A stretch of DNA of 64,000 bases from Xiphophorus maculatus (lineage: Eukaryota > Chordata > Actinopteri > Cyprinodontiformes > Poeciliidae). A program made the position numbers and the translations under genes. The stretch covers positions 22,284,288 through 22,348,287 of the forward strand of contig NC_036450.1 in assembly GCF_002775205.1 (NCBI RefSeq), in the 5' to 3' direction. The notes beneath the pieces are model-generated. The model was given only the letters and a program-made list of their open reading frames with translations, was not told the DNA's origin and did not search any database. Below are positions 23,991 to 34,500 of this stretch, piece after piece (position 1 is the first letter of the stretch; every line of letters starts with the position of its first letter).

Positions 23991-26900
23991 CTGAGGTCTT
24001 ATTTTTCACCCCTTTCCTCTTCTTGCCCTAAAAGTGAAACATATCAGACTTCAGTTGGAAGGATCTAATTCTGGTCTCAGTGTTTCATCAGCATTAAGCT
24101 GGTGAAGCGGCCATGTTTGAACAGAACGCACGTACATAGTTATCACTGGCGGACCAATCAGGGTGTTGCTGCTGGTGGAGCTTTTGTTCCAGTCTGGCCT
24201 TCTCGAAATATTTGGCCTTCACCTCGACTGGCAAACAGTTCCACTGTGGAAACATGACGGAACCATGTCAGTACTCACACTGACCAGCTGATGCAACACA
24301 CACAATATTAAACTATTTGCTTCTTGAATTTTTCCAATTTCTTTTTTACTGCATTTGATTTAATTTCATGCTCTGCTCATGAGGGATGAAGTTGAACTTA
24401 CTCACTTTCACCATTAGATGGTGTTGTTAGTATTATTATTAACACTTCTGGCAGTTTTACTTTCCTGCTTTTATTTTTTTAAGTTGTAACAGAGGTGAAC
24501 TTGCAGTGGAAAAAGAAAACGGGAGATCCAATAAAGAAGAAATTACAGTTCATTTGTTACAAGTAATCAAATTAAGTTTATGCAATTACGTTTATTAAAT
24601 TGTCATATTAAATAAACGTAAATTAATTAAGTTTAGTTCGATTACACATAGTAAATAATCTCTCTCTTTAAGTCGGAGCTCCATTCTCTTTTTTTCAGTG
24701 CAGACTGAACAAAACCACATCAACATGATCTTAAATTATCTAACTGGACGCAGATTTCCTGAAAGTTCAGGATCAGTCTGACTCACCATTTCTCCCACAA
24801 ATCTATTCACCATAGCACTTCCGCTGATATTGAGCTCAGACACCACCTTTGGTCTAATCTCCTTCAGGAAAAGGATGAAGGCGTTTGGTGGCTTTTTAAC
24901 ATACGGTCGGCCAACGTCCCGCTTGTCTCTGACCCGAAATGAAAGTAAGAACACAGAAACCTGATCAGCTGAGACACAACAAGAGATAAGAAAGCAACTA
25001 GAAGGAATCCATTTATAAAAAAAGGTACTTTGAGACGTTGACATTCAGAGGAGTCTGGATAGCCTTGTATAAGATTTCTCCATTCCTGCACAGAATCACA
25101 GTAACATGACTGTGTGAACATACAAACAGAAGCTCCACAGGTTTAGAGTTTTGTTGGTCTTTATATGTGTATTACTTACAGGACTCCAGCTGGTTGTAGC
25201 ATTACATTTTTAGGCAGATAACATCCTGATAAACTGTGCAGATTCTGAAGGTAAAAACACAAAATAAGTGTGTTACAACCAGCTGCTGGGATTGAAATCG
25301 ACCCACCGGGTTACTGGACCCCACAAACCCAATAACATGCAGCAAAATCAGAAAGGAAGGACTTTGCTGTTTGCAAGTCTCAAACCAACAGTTAGCTAAC
25401 GCTAACTATTCAGACATGGTTAGCAATTTTTGCTAACCATTTGGTTTTGGTTAAGACAATTTTTAACTGTCTGAATGGATAGCTAATCATTCAGACTAAC
25501 CATTAAAAAGTTGTCTTAATTATTAGTTAACAATTAAGACTAAGACATTGTCCATTAAAACTAAAAACATTTTAGCTTTAATGGACAATGTCTTAGCTTC
25601 AGCTAATATTATAATGCAGTTTTAGCATTTTCTTCTGCTAATTTTTTTTATGTCATTAGCAGCTTAGCGTTAGCTTCTGTGAGCTTTTTAAAATGTTTTT
25701 AGCGGTTTAGCCTTGCTGTAGCTAAGATTGTTGTTTAGCAAGTTAGTGGTTAATGAACCCAAGCTTTCTAATTAGCTGTTCCCGCCACTCGCAATAAGTT
25801 GATTCTTGAATCCGGATGATAATGATTTTACGGAATTATACAATTATCGGCTGCGCTGTGAAATAATACTTAATTGATTAGCATATTTATTGAGGTAAGA
25901 CTGTCACTGACTCACCAGTTTCTGACTGTCAACGCCTCCTGCTGGCAGGGCAGGAGGTCGGATAATCATCTGTTGTAAGTCTGGCAGTACAAGAGGAGAA
26001 GGAGGAGCGTGATGGGTAAATGTTGGAGGTGGAGGCCTGAACATGTGATCATGCTGTGCTCCCAGACTGAATGGAGCGTTGGTGTTAACGGTGACCGCTG
26101 GTGGAGCACGGATGACAGGCGGATGAGCGTGAAGAGGAGCACGATGGGTAAATGTTGGCGGTGGAAGCCTGAACATGTGCTCTTGAACTCCACCCTGAGT
26201 CAGTACAGTGTTGGTGTGGGACTCTGGTGGAGCAAGCCAGGCAGGAGAAGTATACGGTGCCAGTAATGGAGGAGGAGGGAGAAGCTGCTTCTTCCTAAGA
26301 AGGTCTTCCATATTGTCCCCGTTAGTCCAGTTTTTGTTTTCAAACTCCTCTTGCAGGGTCGAGTTAATTTCTTCCTTGTACTTCTTACTAGAGACAGAAT
26401 TCTCTGAATCTTTGTCACTCCTTAAGTTCTCCCTAAGAAGGCCATCTACAAACTCCCAAGTTTTGGGCGCTTCCTTCTTTGTTGCTAGGGTTAGGGTGCT
26501 GCTGTCAGAGACAGAGCTCTCTGAATCCTCCTTATTCCCTGAACTTATCCAGACCTCAGAATCATGAGATTCTATGATTTGTGGAGGAAGAGGAAGCAAA
26601 CAAGGAGAGGGGCTGAGCTCCTCCCTAACAAACTTTTCTATATAGTTCCTGTCGTGGTCACATTCCTCGGTGAGTTCCTGGGAGGAGATGGAGCTCCTGG
26701 AATCTTTGGGCTTCACTGAACTCGGCCTGACAAATGAAGATATACAGCTGCCATTTAATACCATATAATTTAGTCACTGCAGGCATCATATATCATGTTT
26801 AGATTATCCACCAAAAACTGTTTTTTTTTGTTTTTTTTTTAAGGTATAGAACCACCTTTTGAAAAAATAATATGATGAACTTTTAAAGTAAAAAATATGT

Positions 26901-28402
26901 TATATTTTCCAGTTTGGTGTTTGCGCCTACCCTGGCTCTAAAGCCGCAAAGGGGATTGAATAAAATACATTATTTTTATTTTATTATTACTATTATTTAT
27001 GCTCATCCTCCAAAATACTAACCCATGTTCTACCTATCTACATCTAGACATTGTAAAATGCTTCAAACTCTGGTGAGGTTTCACCTTCGAGAAACATCCA
27101 ACTACAAAATAGAACTTTATTTCGAAACGTATTTACGTTTTGGAATGGCCTAGTCCAGGGGTCTCAAACTCAATTTACCCGGGGGCCGCTGGTGGTAGAG
27201 TCTGGGTGAGGCTGGGCCGCATTCACACACACGGTCTCCTCAGCCAAACCTTTTTGATTGCCTATTACCATATTTGGCCGCAGTCAGGCGCTGTAACAGC
27301 CATAATTGTGTAGTGTCTCTTTAAGATACTCTAGTATTGCTAATGATGTCAGAAGTATGCGCCACGGCTTCTCTGTAGAGAGCGTGGGAGAAACGTGCTG
27401 ACCGACATGTTAGCTCCCTAACTTTTTAGTAATGTTACGGGTTGTTTGGACGCTGCTCAATTTTCATGTCTGATAATATAGCAGCCGTTCAACCGGCTTT
27501 GTAAGGTTGGTGAAGAGCGTATTTATTAAAGGACAACACTGTGGAATTCCCAGTACCAGTGTGGTTGTGAGTTTTTGACCGTCCTGACGAATCTGCCGCC
27601 TCCTCTCCTCCCTTAAACACAACCCAAGCGTTACAGCGCCTAACCTTAATTACGTTACACTGATCAGCAACTTCCGGGTCTAGACTGGATGCTGAAGCAG
27701 GAGCGGCCGCGGAAATTGCGCATGTACCGCATGCAAATAATGACAAATAGAAAATGCAAATAGGCCCGGCCGATGTCCCGCCCCCGAGAGCAATATACTC
27801 CACCGTGATTGGTAAGTTTGTTCAGCTCCGCACACAACACTGAAAAGTGCCAATTATATCAAACTCGCGGGCCGCACTAACATTAAACTTTCATATTAAG
27901 GCGGGGGCCACAAACTATCGTCCCGAGGGCCGCAGTTGGCCCGCGGGCCGCGAGTTTGAGACCCTTGGCCTAGTCAAAGTCCAGACCTAAGCTAATCTCA
28001 CATGAAGTCTCTTGAAACTGCTCAGAGATTTGTGGCTGTTATGTGGAAAATGTTTAAGGAGCACAAATCATTTTTGCAAGACACCTTAAAATGTGAAACC
28101 ATTGTTGGTGATGAAACTCGTAATGCATTATTAAAAACACATCTATAAACATGTCTACAACTCTACAATTTCCTGTAATATTGAGTTCAGTAGGTTATTT
28201 AGATGTTACAGAATTACAAAAAACAAAAAAAGATCTCTCTCCCTGTCCCTGTAAATACTGACCTGACGTGTTCAGACATGGTCCACCTCTCTATCCTAAC
28301 CTGCTCGTTAAAATATTCTTCAGTTTTGATTTCTTCAAGCTGCGAGGCTAGAAAGCTGTTCGCTCGATGAAGGCTTGCGGAGAAGTGGTGAAGGTGAAAC
28401 AT
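22615..28402 (-). CDS. Divergent TCF/LEF-like HMG-box transcription factor
   Basis: Eight exons with matching phases: 28402-28263, 26726-25916, 25244-25180, 25085-25029, 24928-24787, 24243-24136, 24027-23952, 22709-22615; 497 residues. The HMG box (about 363-440) is split by introns: RPYVKKPPNAFILFLKEIRP, then WNCLPVEVKAKYFEKARLEQ, HPDWSASDNY and a basic GKKRKG tail. This wording (NAF-L-KE-RP, AKY-E-AR-E--LH, P-WSA-DNYGKK) is the TCF/LEF signature, so a nuclear, minor-groove DNA-binding role is expected. The N-terminal region lacks a recognisable beta-catenin-binding segment. Exon 2 has three degenerate repeats starting DSRSSIS, DSESSVS and DSENSVS, and a duplicated HMFRxPPPTFTH module. The C-terminus has ten serines, nine from an AGC repeat. 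Start and last exon are the least certain parts. A divergent or lineage-specific TCF7/LEF1 paralogue is the best reading. Confidence 0.75.
23040..23500. mobile_element. Tc1/mariner relic, terminal intron of HMG gene
   Basis: CATTTTGTCACGTTAAAATC near 23081 resembles the Tc1 end sequence. Around 23355-23385 the minus strand encodes a frame ending WPSQSPDLHKI, the C-terminal Tc1 transposase motif. Frames are broken; it is a fossil. It lies between the last two coding exons. Confidence 0.7.
23962..23988 (-). repeat. Coding (AGC)9 microsatellite
   Basis: Nine perfect AGC codons on the minus strand in exon 7 of the HMG-box gene; with the following AGT they encode ten consecutive serines. Length variation here would change protein length without a frameshift. 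Confidence 0.9.
25416..25596. repeat. Cluster of perfect inverted repeats in HMG intron
   Basis: Five stems in 181 bp: ATGGTTAGCAA/TTGCTAACCAT (25416-25440), GTCTGAATG/CATTCAGAC (25469-25496), a longer imperfect pair enclosing it (from 25451 and from 25504), GTCTTAATT/AATTAAGAC (25513-25540), and a 20-bp stem starting CTAAGACATTG (25540-25559) pairing with 25577-25596. The last loop contains a small CTAAAA/TTTTAG hairpin. Not coding; intron between exons 2 and 3. Confidence 0.9.
27020..28170 (+). mobile_element. Tc1/mariner relic split by a hAT element
   Basis: Plus-strand GGAATGGCCTAGTC immediately left of the hAT insert and AAAGTCCAGACCTAA immediately right of it join into DNA encoding EWPSQSPDL, the Tc1 transposase C-terminal motif, once one copy of the 8-bp target duplication is removed. 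Flanking DNA (GCACAAATCATTTTTGCAAG near 28060) continues the decayed element. It lies in the first intron of the HMG gene. Confidence 0.7.
27156..27967. mobile_element. Non-autonomous hAT transposon with intact target duplication
   Basis: The 812-bp element has terminal inverted repeats CAGGGGTCTCAAACTC (left) and GAGTTTGAGACCCTTG (right; reverse complement CAAGGGTCTCAAACTC). The 8-bp duplication GCCTAGTC is at 27148-27155 and 27968-27975. Subterminal regions are rich in GGGCCGC, as in this hAT family. The interior has no transposase frame. Element boundaries are exact from the sequence. Confidence 0.9.
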
Positions 28403-29596
28403 GTCACTCGGATCTTTGACTCTGTGACTCAGGTTCTATGGATTGCTTCTCGTGATGTCAGCTTCTTCTGCCACTCTGTTTCCAAACCCGTAAATTACCA
28501 ACATAATTTGTTTTGATTTGAAATTTTAACAGGAAATGCTTAAGAAAAAAAGCAAACCGTGACATTAAAAGCTTAGAATCAACCTCGGCAGGGCCTCTGG
28601 TTGTTGTTTTCTCCTACTTACTATTTTCAGTCTTGTGCCTCAAACTGAGATGGATTTTTGGCACTATACGGTGTGTTTCTTCCAAGACGTCAAATAATTT
28701 GTTTTTCTCCAAAAATGCTCACCGCTGTTAAAACTGGGCTTTCTATGCAAATAAAAAGTTCAGACCACAAGATGGTCTTATCCTACCCTACCGTACATTT
28801 TGACTAAATCATACCATCCTTCCATTCACTTTTGATAAAAAGCCTAATTTTAAACCCTGTCTGAGATGTGAAAGGTTTGGCTTTTAGCCTCCTAAAACAG
28901 ACGCAGTATGTGACCCCGTGATGCTTTTTGCATGTTATCAGACTGTCCCCATATCGCTCCAATGGCTCTGGTGAGGAAGACAAATACTGCACATTAGTCT
29001 TTGCTACCTTCACTCAAACAGCAGGTAAGAGTTCTTAGCTTCAAATATTCGCTTTGTGAACAAGTAGGTTTGTTTCATAGCTATTAACAGAACGTGCAAA
29101 TATACAACTGGTGTCATTAACCTCTGTTCAGCTTAAATACTGACAGATGATGACCAATGTTAACATTAAATTCTGCTCTGCTCAGGGTCAGGAATACACA
29201 ATTCTATTTTAAAACTAGACAACTGTTCTTTGCAAAATAAAAAATAAGCAAATACATATTTATCCTGTGAATGTCTTTTATTTCTTGTCTTGTAACAAAA
29301 AAAAGACTTAAATGCAGTTTTGTTTTTTGCTTTTAATGTGACAGACCAACACAAAGCTACAGATAATTGTGGTGTGGAAGGAAAATTATGTACAAGATTT
29401 TTACTTTGTCTTTATTATTATAATTTATATTATATTTATTGTAATAATCTTGTATATATATATATGTGTGTGTGTGTGGGGGGGGGTCGCATCTATATTT
29501 TTAAACAATAGAAATTTTTATGTTCAGGATAAATACTATAAAAATAAAGGCAATTTTACTTCTAGATGACCAAAAATGTGATTAAATTAAACATTA
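28403..29596. other. Intergenic DNA with Tc1 fragments
   Basis: Upstream of the minus-strand HMG gene. TTAATGTGACAGACCAACACA (29334) and GTTCAGACCACAAGATGGTC (28758) resemble Tc1 element pieces. An alternating TA/TG run is near 29452-29478. No gene was recognised. Confidence 0.55.
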
Positions 29597-29598
29597 AA

Positions 29599-29657
29599 CA
29601 CGCGTGAACATGTCTTGCACAGTGAGCCACGCACATGCGTGGTTCGTATAAAAAAAG
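29599..29657 (+). promoter_or_regulatory. TATA box with upstream GCGTG palindromes
   Basis: TATAAAAAAAG begins at 29647, 150 bp before the ATG at 29797. Just upstream are two palindromes, CACGCGTG (29599-29606) and CCACGCACATGCGTGG (29627-29642), which contain GCGTG cores in both orientations. Such cores are used by bHLH-PAS factors (HIF, AhR/ARNT); binding here is inference from the motif only. Confidence 0.5.
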
Positions 29658-29796
29658 CCAACTGTATGGCGCAGTATTTAACATAATTAAATCTAGTGAA
29701 CAGAAACAAAAAAAATATTTTCATGTCTCACTGATCTCAAAATTACAGCCTCCCGACCTCCACTTCAGTTCTTCCTGTTATATCGCGCCGACCGAC

Positions 29797-30150
29797 ATGG
29801 GGAACACGAGCTCTGCCTGCCAGATGAGCAACTACAGCAAAAGGAACGTGCGTGTTTTCATCATGGAGGAGGCTCGGGAGATCGACGCCTTCATTACTGC
29901 GCAGAGCGGTGGCGGCGATGAAGAGCGGAGCCTTCCGTCTGCGCTTCTGGGAACTAAAACGTTTCGCTTCAGGAAGGACGTGAGCTGCGTGCGCGTGCTG
30001 GCCTCGCAGACTCAGGAAGCGCCCTGGGAGCCCGAGCGCTTTCTGTCCGTCTTCGTGGAGGATGAAGAGGATGAGAACATCTGCTCCAAGCAGATCATAC
30101 ACAACATGTCGCTGAGTGCTCCAGTCACCGTTCTGCTCTATGATGTGTGA
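29797..30150 (+). CDS. Small intronless protein with N-myristoylation motif
   Basis: Single open frame of 117 residues starting MGNTSSACQMSNYSKRNVR. Gly2 with Ser at position 6 fits the N-myristoylation consensus, and Cys8 could be acylated, so membrane attachment is plausible. The middle is basic (TKTFRFRKDVSCVRVL), followed by an acidic run (VEDEEDENI) and a hydrophobic end (SLSAPVTVLLYDV). Base composition is much more GC-rich than the flanks, and a TATA box sits 150 bp upstream, which supports a real gene. The frame stays open upstream without a better start. It could have a noncoding upstream exon. I do not recognise the family; no function is assigned. Confidence 0.6.
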   Translation: MGNTSSACQMSNYSKRNVRVFIMEEAREIDAFITAQSGGGDEERSLPSALLGTKTFRFRKDVSCVRVLASQTQEAPWEPERFLSVFVEDEEDENICSKQIIHNMSLSAPVTVLLYDV

Positions 30151-31440
30151 TACACCCACTGTTAACCGCACACATGTTAGAAACATAAAATGGTTATATA
30201 GTTGTTTCACACCCACAAATTATAATCACCCTGCTATTTACATATCTTGTGGCACTCCCAGTAAAATGACTCCATTGTGGCCTTTATGTATCTGCTCAGT
30301 CATTATAAAGTAAAATGAGATTTGGTATCGTTTTTATTCTACTGACTGTATGCTTGACCAAATACTGACTGAAGTTAGAACTTGAATCGCTGTTGTGAAA
30401 GAACGTTTCCACTTTCCACTTGAGTTTTGTCTAAGTGCATTACGATGATAATGGCTTCAGAAATATTCATCCTTTACCAGCCTTTAAATGTTACCCTGGC
30501 TTCATACACCTTCAACCGTGTGCAGACAGGCCCGTGTAAGCGAGTTATGATAATGATTGTATAAACAATAAACAAAGACTCTACAGAGCCAGGAAGTCAA
30601 CTGAACCGAGCTATAAAAAAACCCTCCGTAAACCAGAGAAGAGAACAAAATAAACACAGGAAGGATTTGGGGACAAACAAAACCCAGAAACACACACAAT
30701 GTCCGAATTTCATTGTGTGTGTTACACATTTTTCCCCTAGCTGCTCTCTGGAGAATAAAGATAGGGCTCATCCCACATTTATATGACTCTGTCCGTCAGG
30801 GAGGGCACCGTTTTACCTCCAGTTAGCTGTCAATATTTCCGAAATGTATGCTGAAAATGGATGAATACTGAAAATTGTTGTAGGTGGCCTGTTGTGTTGC
30901 AACTACAAGCCAGTAGATGTCAATGGAGAGCAGCACTCAGTGAAGCTGGCATTTTTTCTTTGAAATATAAGCAGTGAAATGAAATTCTAACCGTGGATAT
31001 GCTTCAGTGTGACGCAAAAATATGCAAATTATTATTATTATTATTAATAGTAGTAGTAGTAGATGTTTTCCGTCGAGTTCTGACGAGAAACATATGGACC
31101 AATTCAAAAATAATTCTTTCAGAATATAAAAATACTTTATTAATCTCAAAGACAAAAAAAAATTGCTGTAACTCGTGTTTTCTGCGAGGTACTTTATTTC
31201 AACTGCAGTGAAAGAAAGCATACTTTGCTTTACTTTTTTTTTTACTGGAAAATATACATGTAGACAGATTTGTGTAACACCACAGAAATGTAAACAACCT
31301 TGCCTGGTTTAAAAAAGTTAATAATATACTAAATATACAGGTGGTTCAACAGCCGTATAGTTATGGTTTTGAGAAAGTCAATTGCGGCATACTAAAGCGG
31401 TGAAATAAAATACAGTAGGCTGCTGTGTTTTCGTAGTTCA
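30151..31440. other. Intergenic DNA, no gene recognised
   Basis: AT-rich spacer between the small intronless gene and TRAPPC13. It contains an (ATT)n/(AGT)n microsatellite at about 31027-31062 and no exon-like frame. An AATAAA for the small gene is not obvious within 300 nt; AATAAA at 30567 is a candidate. Confidence 0.5.
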
Positions 31441-31587
31441 CATTCTGGCCTGCTTGAGGCAATGTTCCATCATGAGACGAGGACGAAGAAGAGTTTCACT
31501 TCCTGCGGTGTCAAAGTTCGGCAGCTAGCAGATAAACAACCTGTTAGCCTGTTAGCATAGAGCAAAACTATTTTTTTTTCTGCGAAA
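31440..31587 (+). promoter_or_regulatory. trappc13: Likely TRAPPC13 promoter/5'UTR
   Basis: The 150 bp before the ATG contain an ETS-type site (CACTTCCTGCGG near 31498) and no TATA box, as expected for a housekeeping gene. The transcription start is not determined. Confidence 0.4.
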
Positions 31588-34500
31588 ATGGATGTAAATC
31601 AGGCAAAACAAGAACATTTACTCGCTTTAAAAGGTAATTACAGTTCTAGAACACACATAATATCTTTACGGAACAGGTTCAGTTGTGAAAAATAATTATT
31701 TACATCTTATCAGGGAGTTGTTTCTGCTTTCAAGTGCTAGTAGCGCTGTTAGCAATCTTTAAATTGTTTAATATAAAGTGAGGTTTTCTGTAACTGTGCA
31801 TGAGCTAATAAGCCTACCCGTCATGGCGGGATGCCGAACTCATGAATTTGTCAAAATAGCGTCTGCATAGCTTTGCTTGTGAATCAGTTAGCTTGAAAAT
31901 ATTAGCTCAGAAGAGCTTATTGGTTCCTCATTTGACTTGTAACAGTCAGTGAGACACAAACTGCGTCTCTTTGTATGTCCGTGTAAGAAACCAGATCTAT
32001 AGCGGTGTGGTGCAAAGTTATTTCAGATGTTCACAGATGGTTGAGGGTTAATTATTGTAAATTATCACAAGACTTAACAGAATAACAGAAGGTGTAGTCA
32101 GGTTGACATATACGCCATTATCCCCGAGGTATTTTTGCTGTTTTATGCGTGTCTAGATCTAACAGTTTCTCTTTTCCTCCAAACATATCCAATTATTAAC
32201 AAATGAAAATAGATCATTACCGAATACTCCATCTACATCCAAGTAGGTGAAAGTTTTCCATTTCTGCAAGACCAAGATTTTTTTCACTCTCCCATCAAGT
32301 TTGAGGGTCTTTATGAGATTTTTGGTTAAGCATTGAATTTGTGCAACCTATAAGAACAAAGATCTGTCCTTCTCAAGTAGACGGAGTTCATGTTCCTTCC
32401 ATTAATTTACTCATTTTTCTTCAGGCTAATTTGACATAAAATCCATTGTATTTCCCCGGCATAATATGGGCTTATTACAAGTAATTAGTTGCCTTTGTGT
32501 CGAGGTTTTTGCAGTCTGACAAGCCTCTGTGTAGTTTTTTTTTATGTTGTTATATGCATAAGTGAACATGTCACAATGTGAGAAGCTGTCTGTCTAAATT
32601 TTTTATGAAGGATCAACAATAACCAGAATGTGTCCCGTCAATAACCCAGACCGCTTTACTTTACAGTGATGCGGCTAACAAAACCGACGCTCTTCACAAA
32701 CTTACCAGTGACATGTGAAGATCGAGACCTGCCGGGTGAGTCCACAATAACCAACTGGAGTAGGATTTAGTTTTCCTGTTTTGTTGTTATTGTTGTTTAA
32801 GATGATCTCTTCACCAAACACATCCAGAATTTTGAAGAATTGTTCGCCTTCATGCAAAGTGAAAACCATGGAAGGCTGCCAATAATAATAATTTTTTTAA
32901 AAATTCGATTAAGGACCATTTTGGTAAATGTTGGAATCCGTATTATTCAACAGTATATTTTAAGTTATCTATTGGCACAATTTCCCAACAAATGGCTTCT
33001 CACTGTACTAGATACAAGATAAACGGGTCCAGTTTGCTCCACGTTCAGTTCAGATCAATCCAAGTCATTTCAATAAAGTTAATCATTGGAAAATGGACAA
33101 AATAGTCATCTTTTTTTGTTGATTATATTAATTTTGTGCTAGTTTAGTGTTGAAGTAATACATAATAGACAAATCTGATTAATTACAAATGCCGACTGGC
33201 TTCGCAAGGCACAATTTAAACATTTTATGCTTTAAACATGAGACACAAAAGCATATGCAATAACCCCATATTCAAAATTAATTAGAGAATTTATTGTTTT
33301 AGTACACAAAATCATAATGTTACATCAAAGCGATCTTTGCTACACATAAAAATTCTGGGAATCTACTCATAGATTCACATTTTTGTCATTTGTGATGTAT
33401 CTAAGGGATTTTTCAAAAAAATAGCCACATCGAAAATTAAATGTACAATTTAAAACTCACCCCATTAGTTTCAATAAAAGCTTGCACATTGCATGTCTCA
33501 TCCTGAAATTAAAATTTCTTATACCAGAGTTGAATGGGTAGAATATTGTGACTTTTTAGTCCTTTGAGAGGATCACTTCTACATCAACCTGTTTTTGTTT
33601 TGGAGCAGCAGTACGGGAGACCAAAGTTCAAATATGAGGAAAACCTTCAAAGTAAAAACATAAACCTCTAAAACTTATGTAAGAAGTTATTTAGATGTAA
33701 CCGAATCTCTAATAAATCAATCACCTCCGCAGTTTCTCGGCGTGGGGTCAAAATGTTTGACTGTTATCCGCCTCAGAGCATTTTTTTTTCTTCCTTTGAG
33801 TGAAGTGCAGCTTTCCGTGGCACACTGGTAACTGAACACCGCAGAAACCATAAATCTTATTGACATTTCTAGGTAACTTCTCTATTTTTATAAGAAGCAG
33901 TGAAGTGAAAGTGTATGTTCAACTGGCTAAAGAGAGGCTGGTGGCATTTCACACCAACACTACCAAGCTTTCCATTTGTTTATACGTTTTTACTTGGAAT
34001 ACCTGTAGATTTAGACCGATTTGGGGATGATCTTGTGGATAATATAACAATAGATATACAACTTAATTACAGTAATAGATATTTAATTGAAAAAGACTAT
34101 TTTTCTGTGGCTCTGCAGAACATTCTGAAGAACGAGTCCGTTTCATAACTGATTTCTCGATTTTTATATTTAGTGTTGTTGGTGATTTCAGGTGTTTAAG
34201 ATGCAACATTTGCTTAATAATGTTAATAATTATTAACAATTAAGAAAATTGGATATACTTTGATGAACAAGCTCAACATATTATGTGGCTTTAAAAAAAC
34301 ACAAATTCTCTCTCGTTCTATTTTTCCTCACCTCTTGATTAATAAATAAAAATAGAATGGAAACATTTAAAATGTCACGCTAGTTGATTTTTTTAAAAGC
34401 CTTCATAAATCTTCCATACAAAGTTGGAGGATGCACAGTTGGATCTAGTTTTTAATGTCTTCTGCATAATTTCCACAATATGTAACGCTGAGCTTAGAGT

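Noticed and set aside
26728-26764. Upstream ATG extending HMG exon 2 (MVLNGSCISSF)
   Set aside because: It spans the pyrimidine tract and AG acceptor used to join exon 1 in perfect phase, so it is intron read-through.
29743-30216. 157-codon minus-strand frame opposite the small intronless gene
   Set aside because: Longer than the chosen gene's frame, but it is the antisense of a GC-biased sequence, and the TATA box and myristoylation start favour the plus strand. Not fully excluded.
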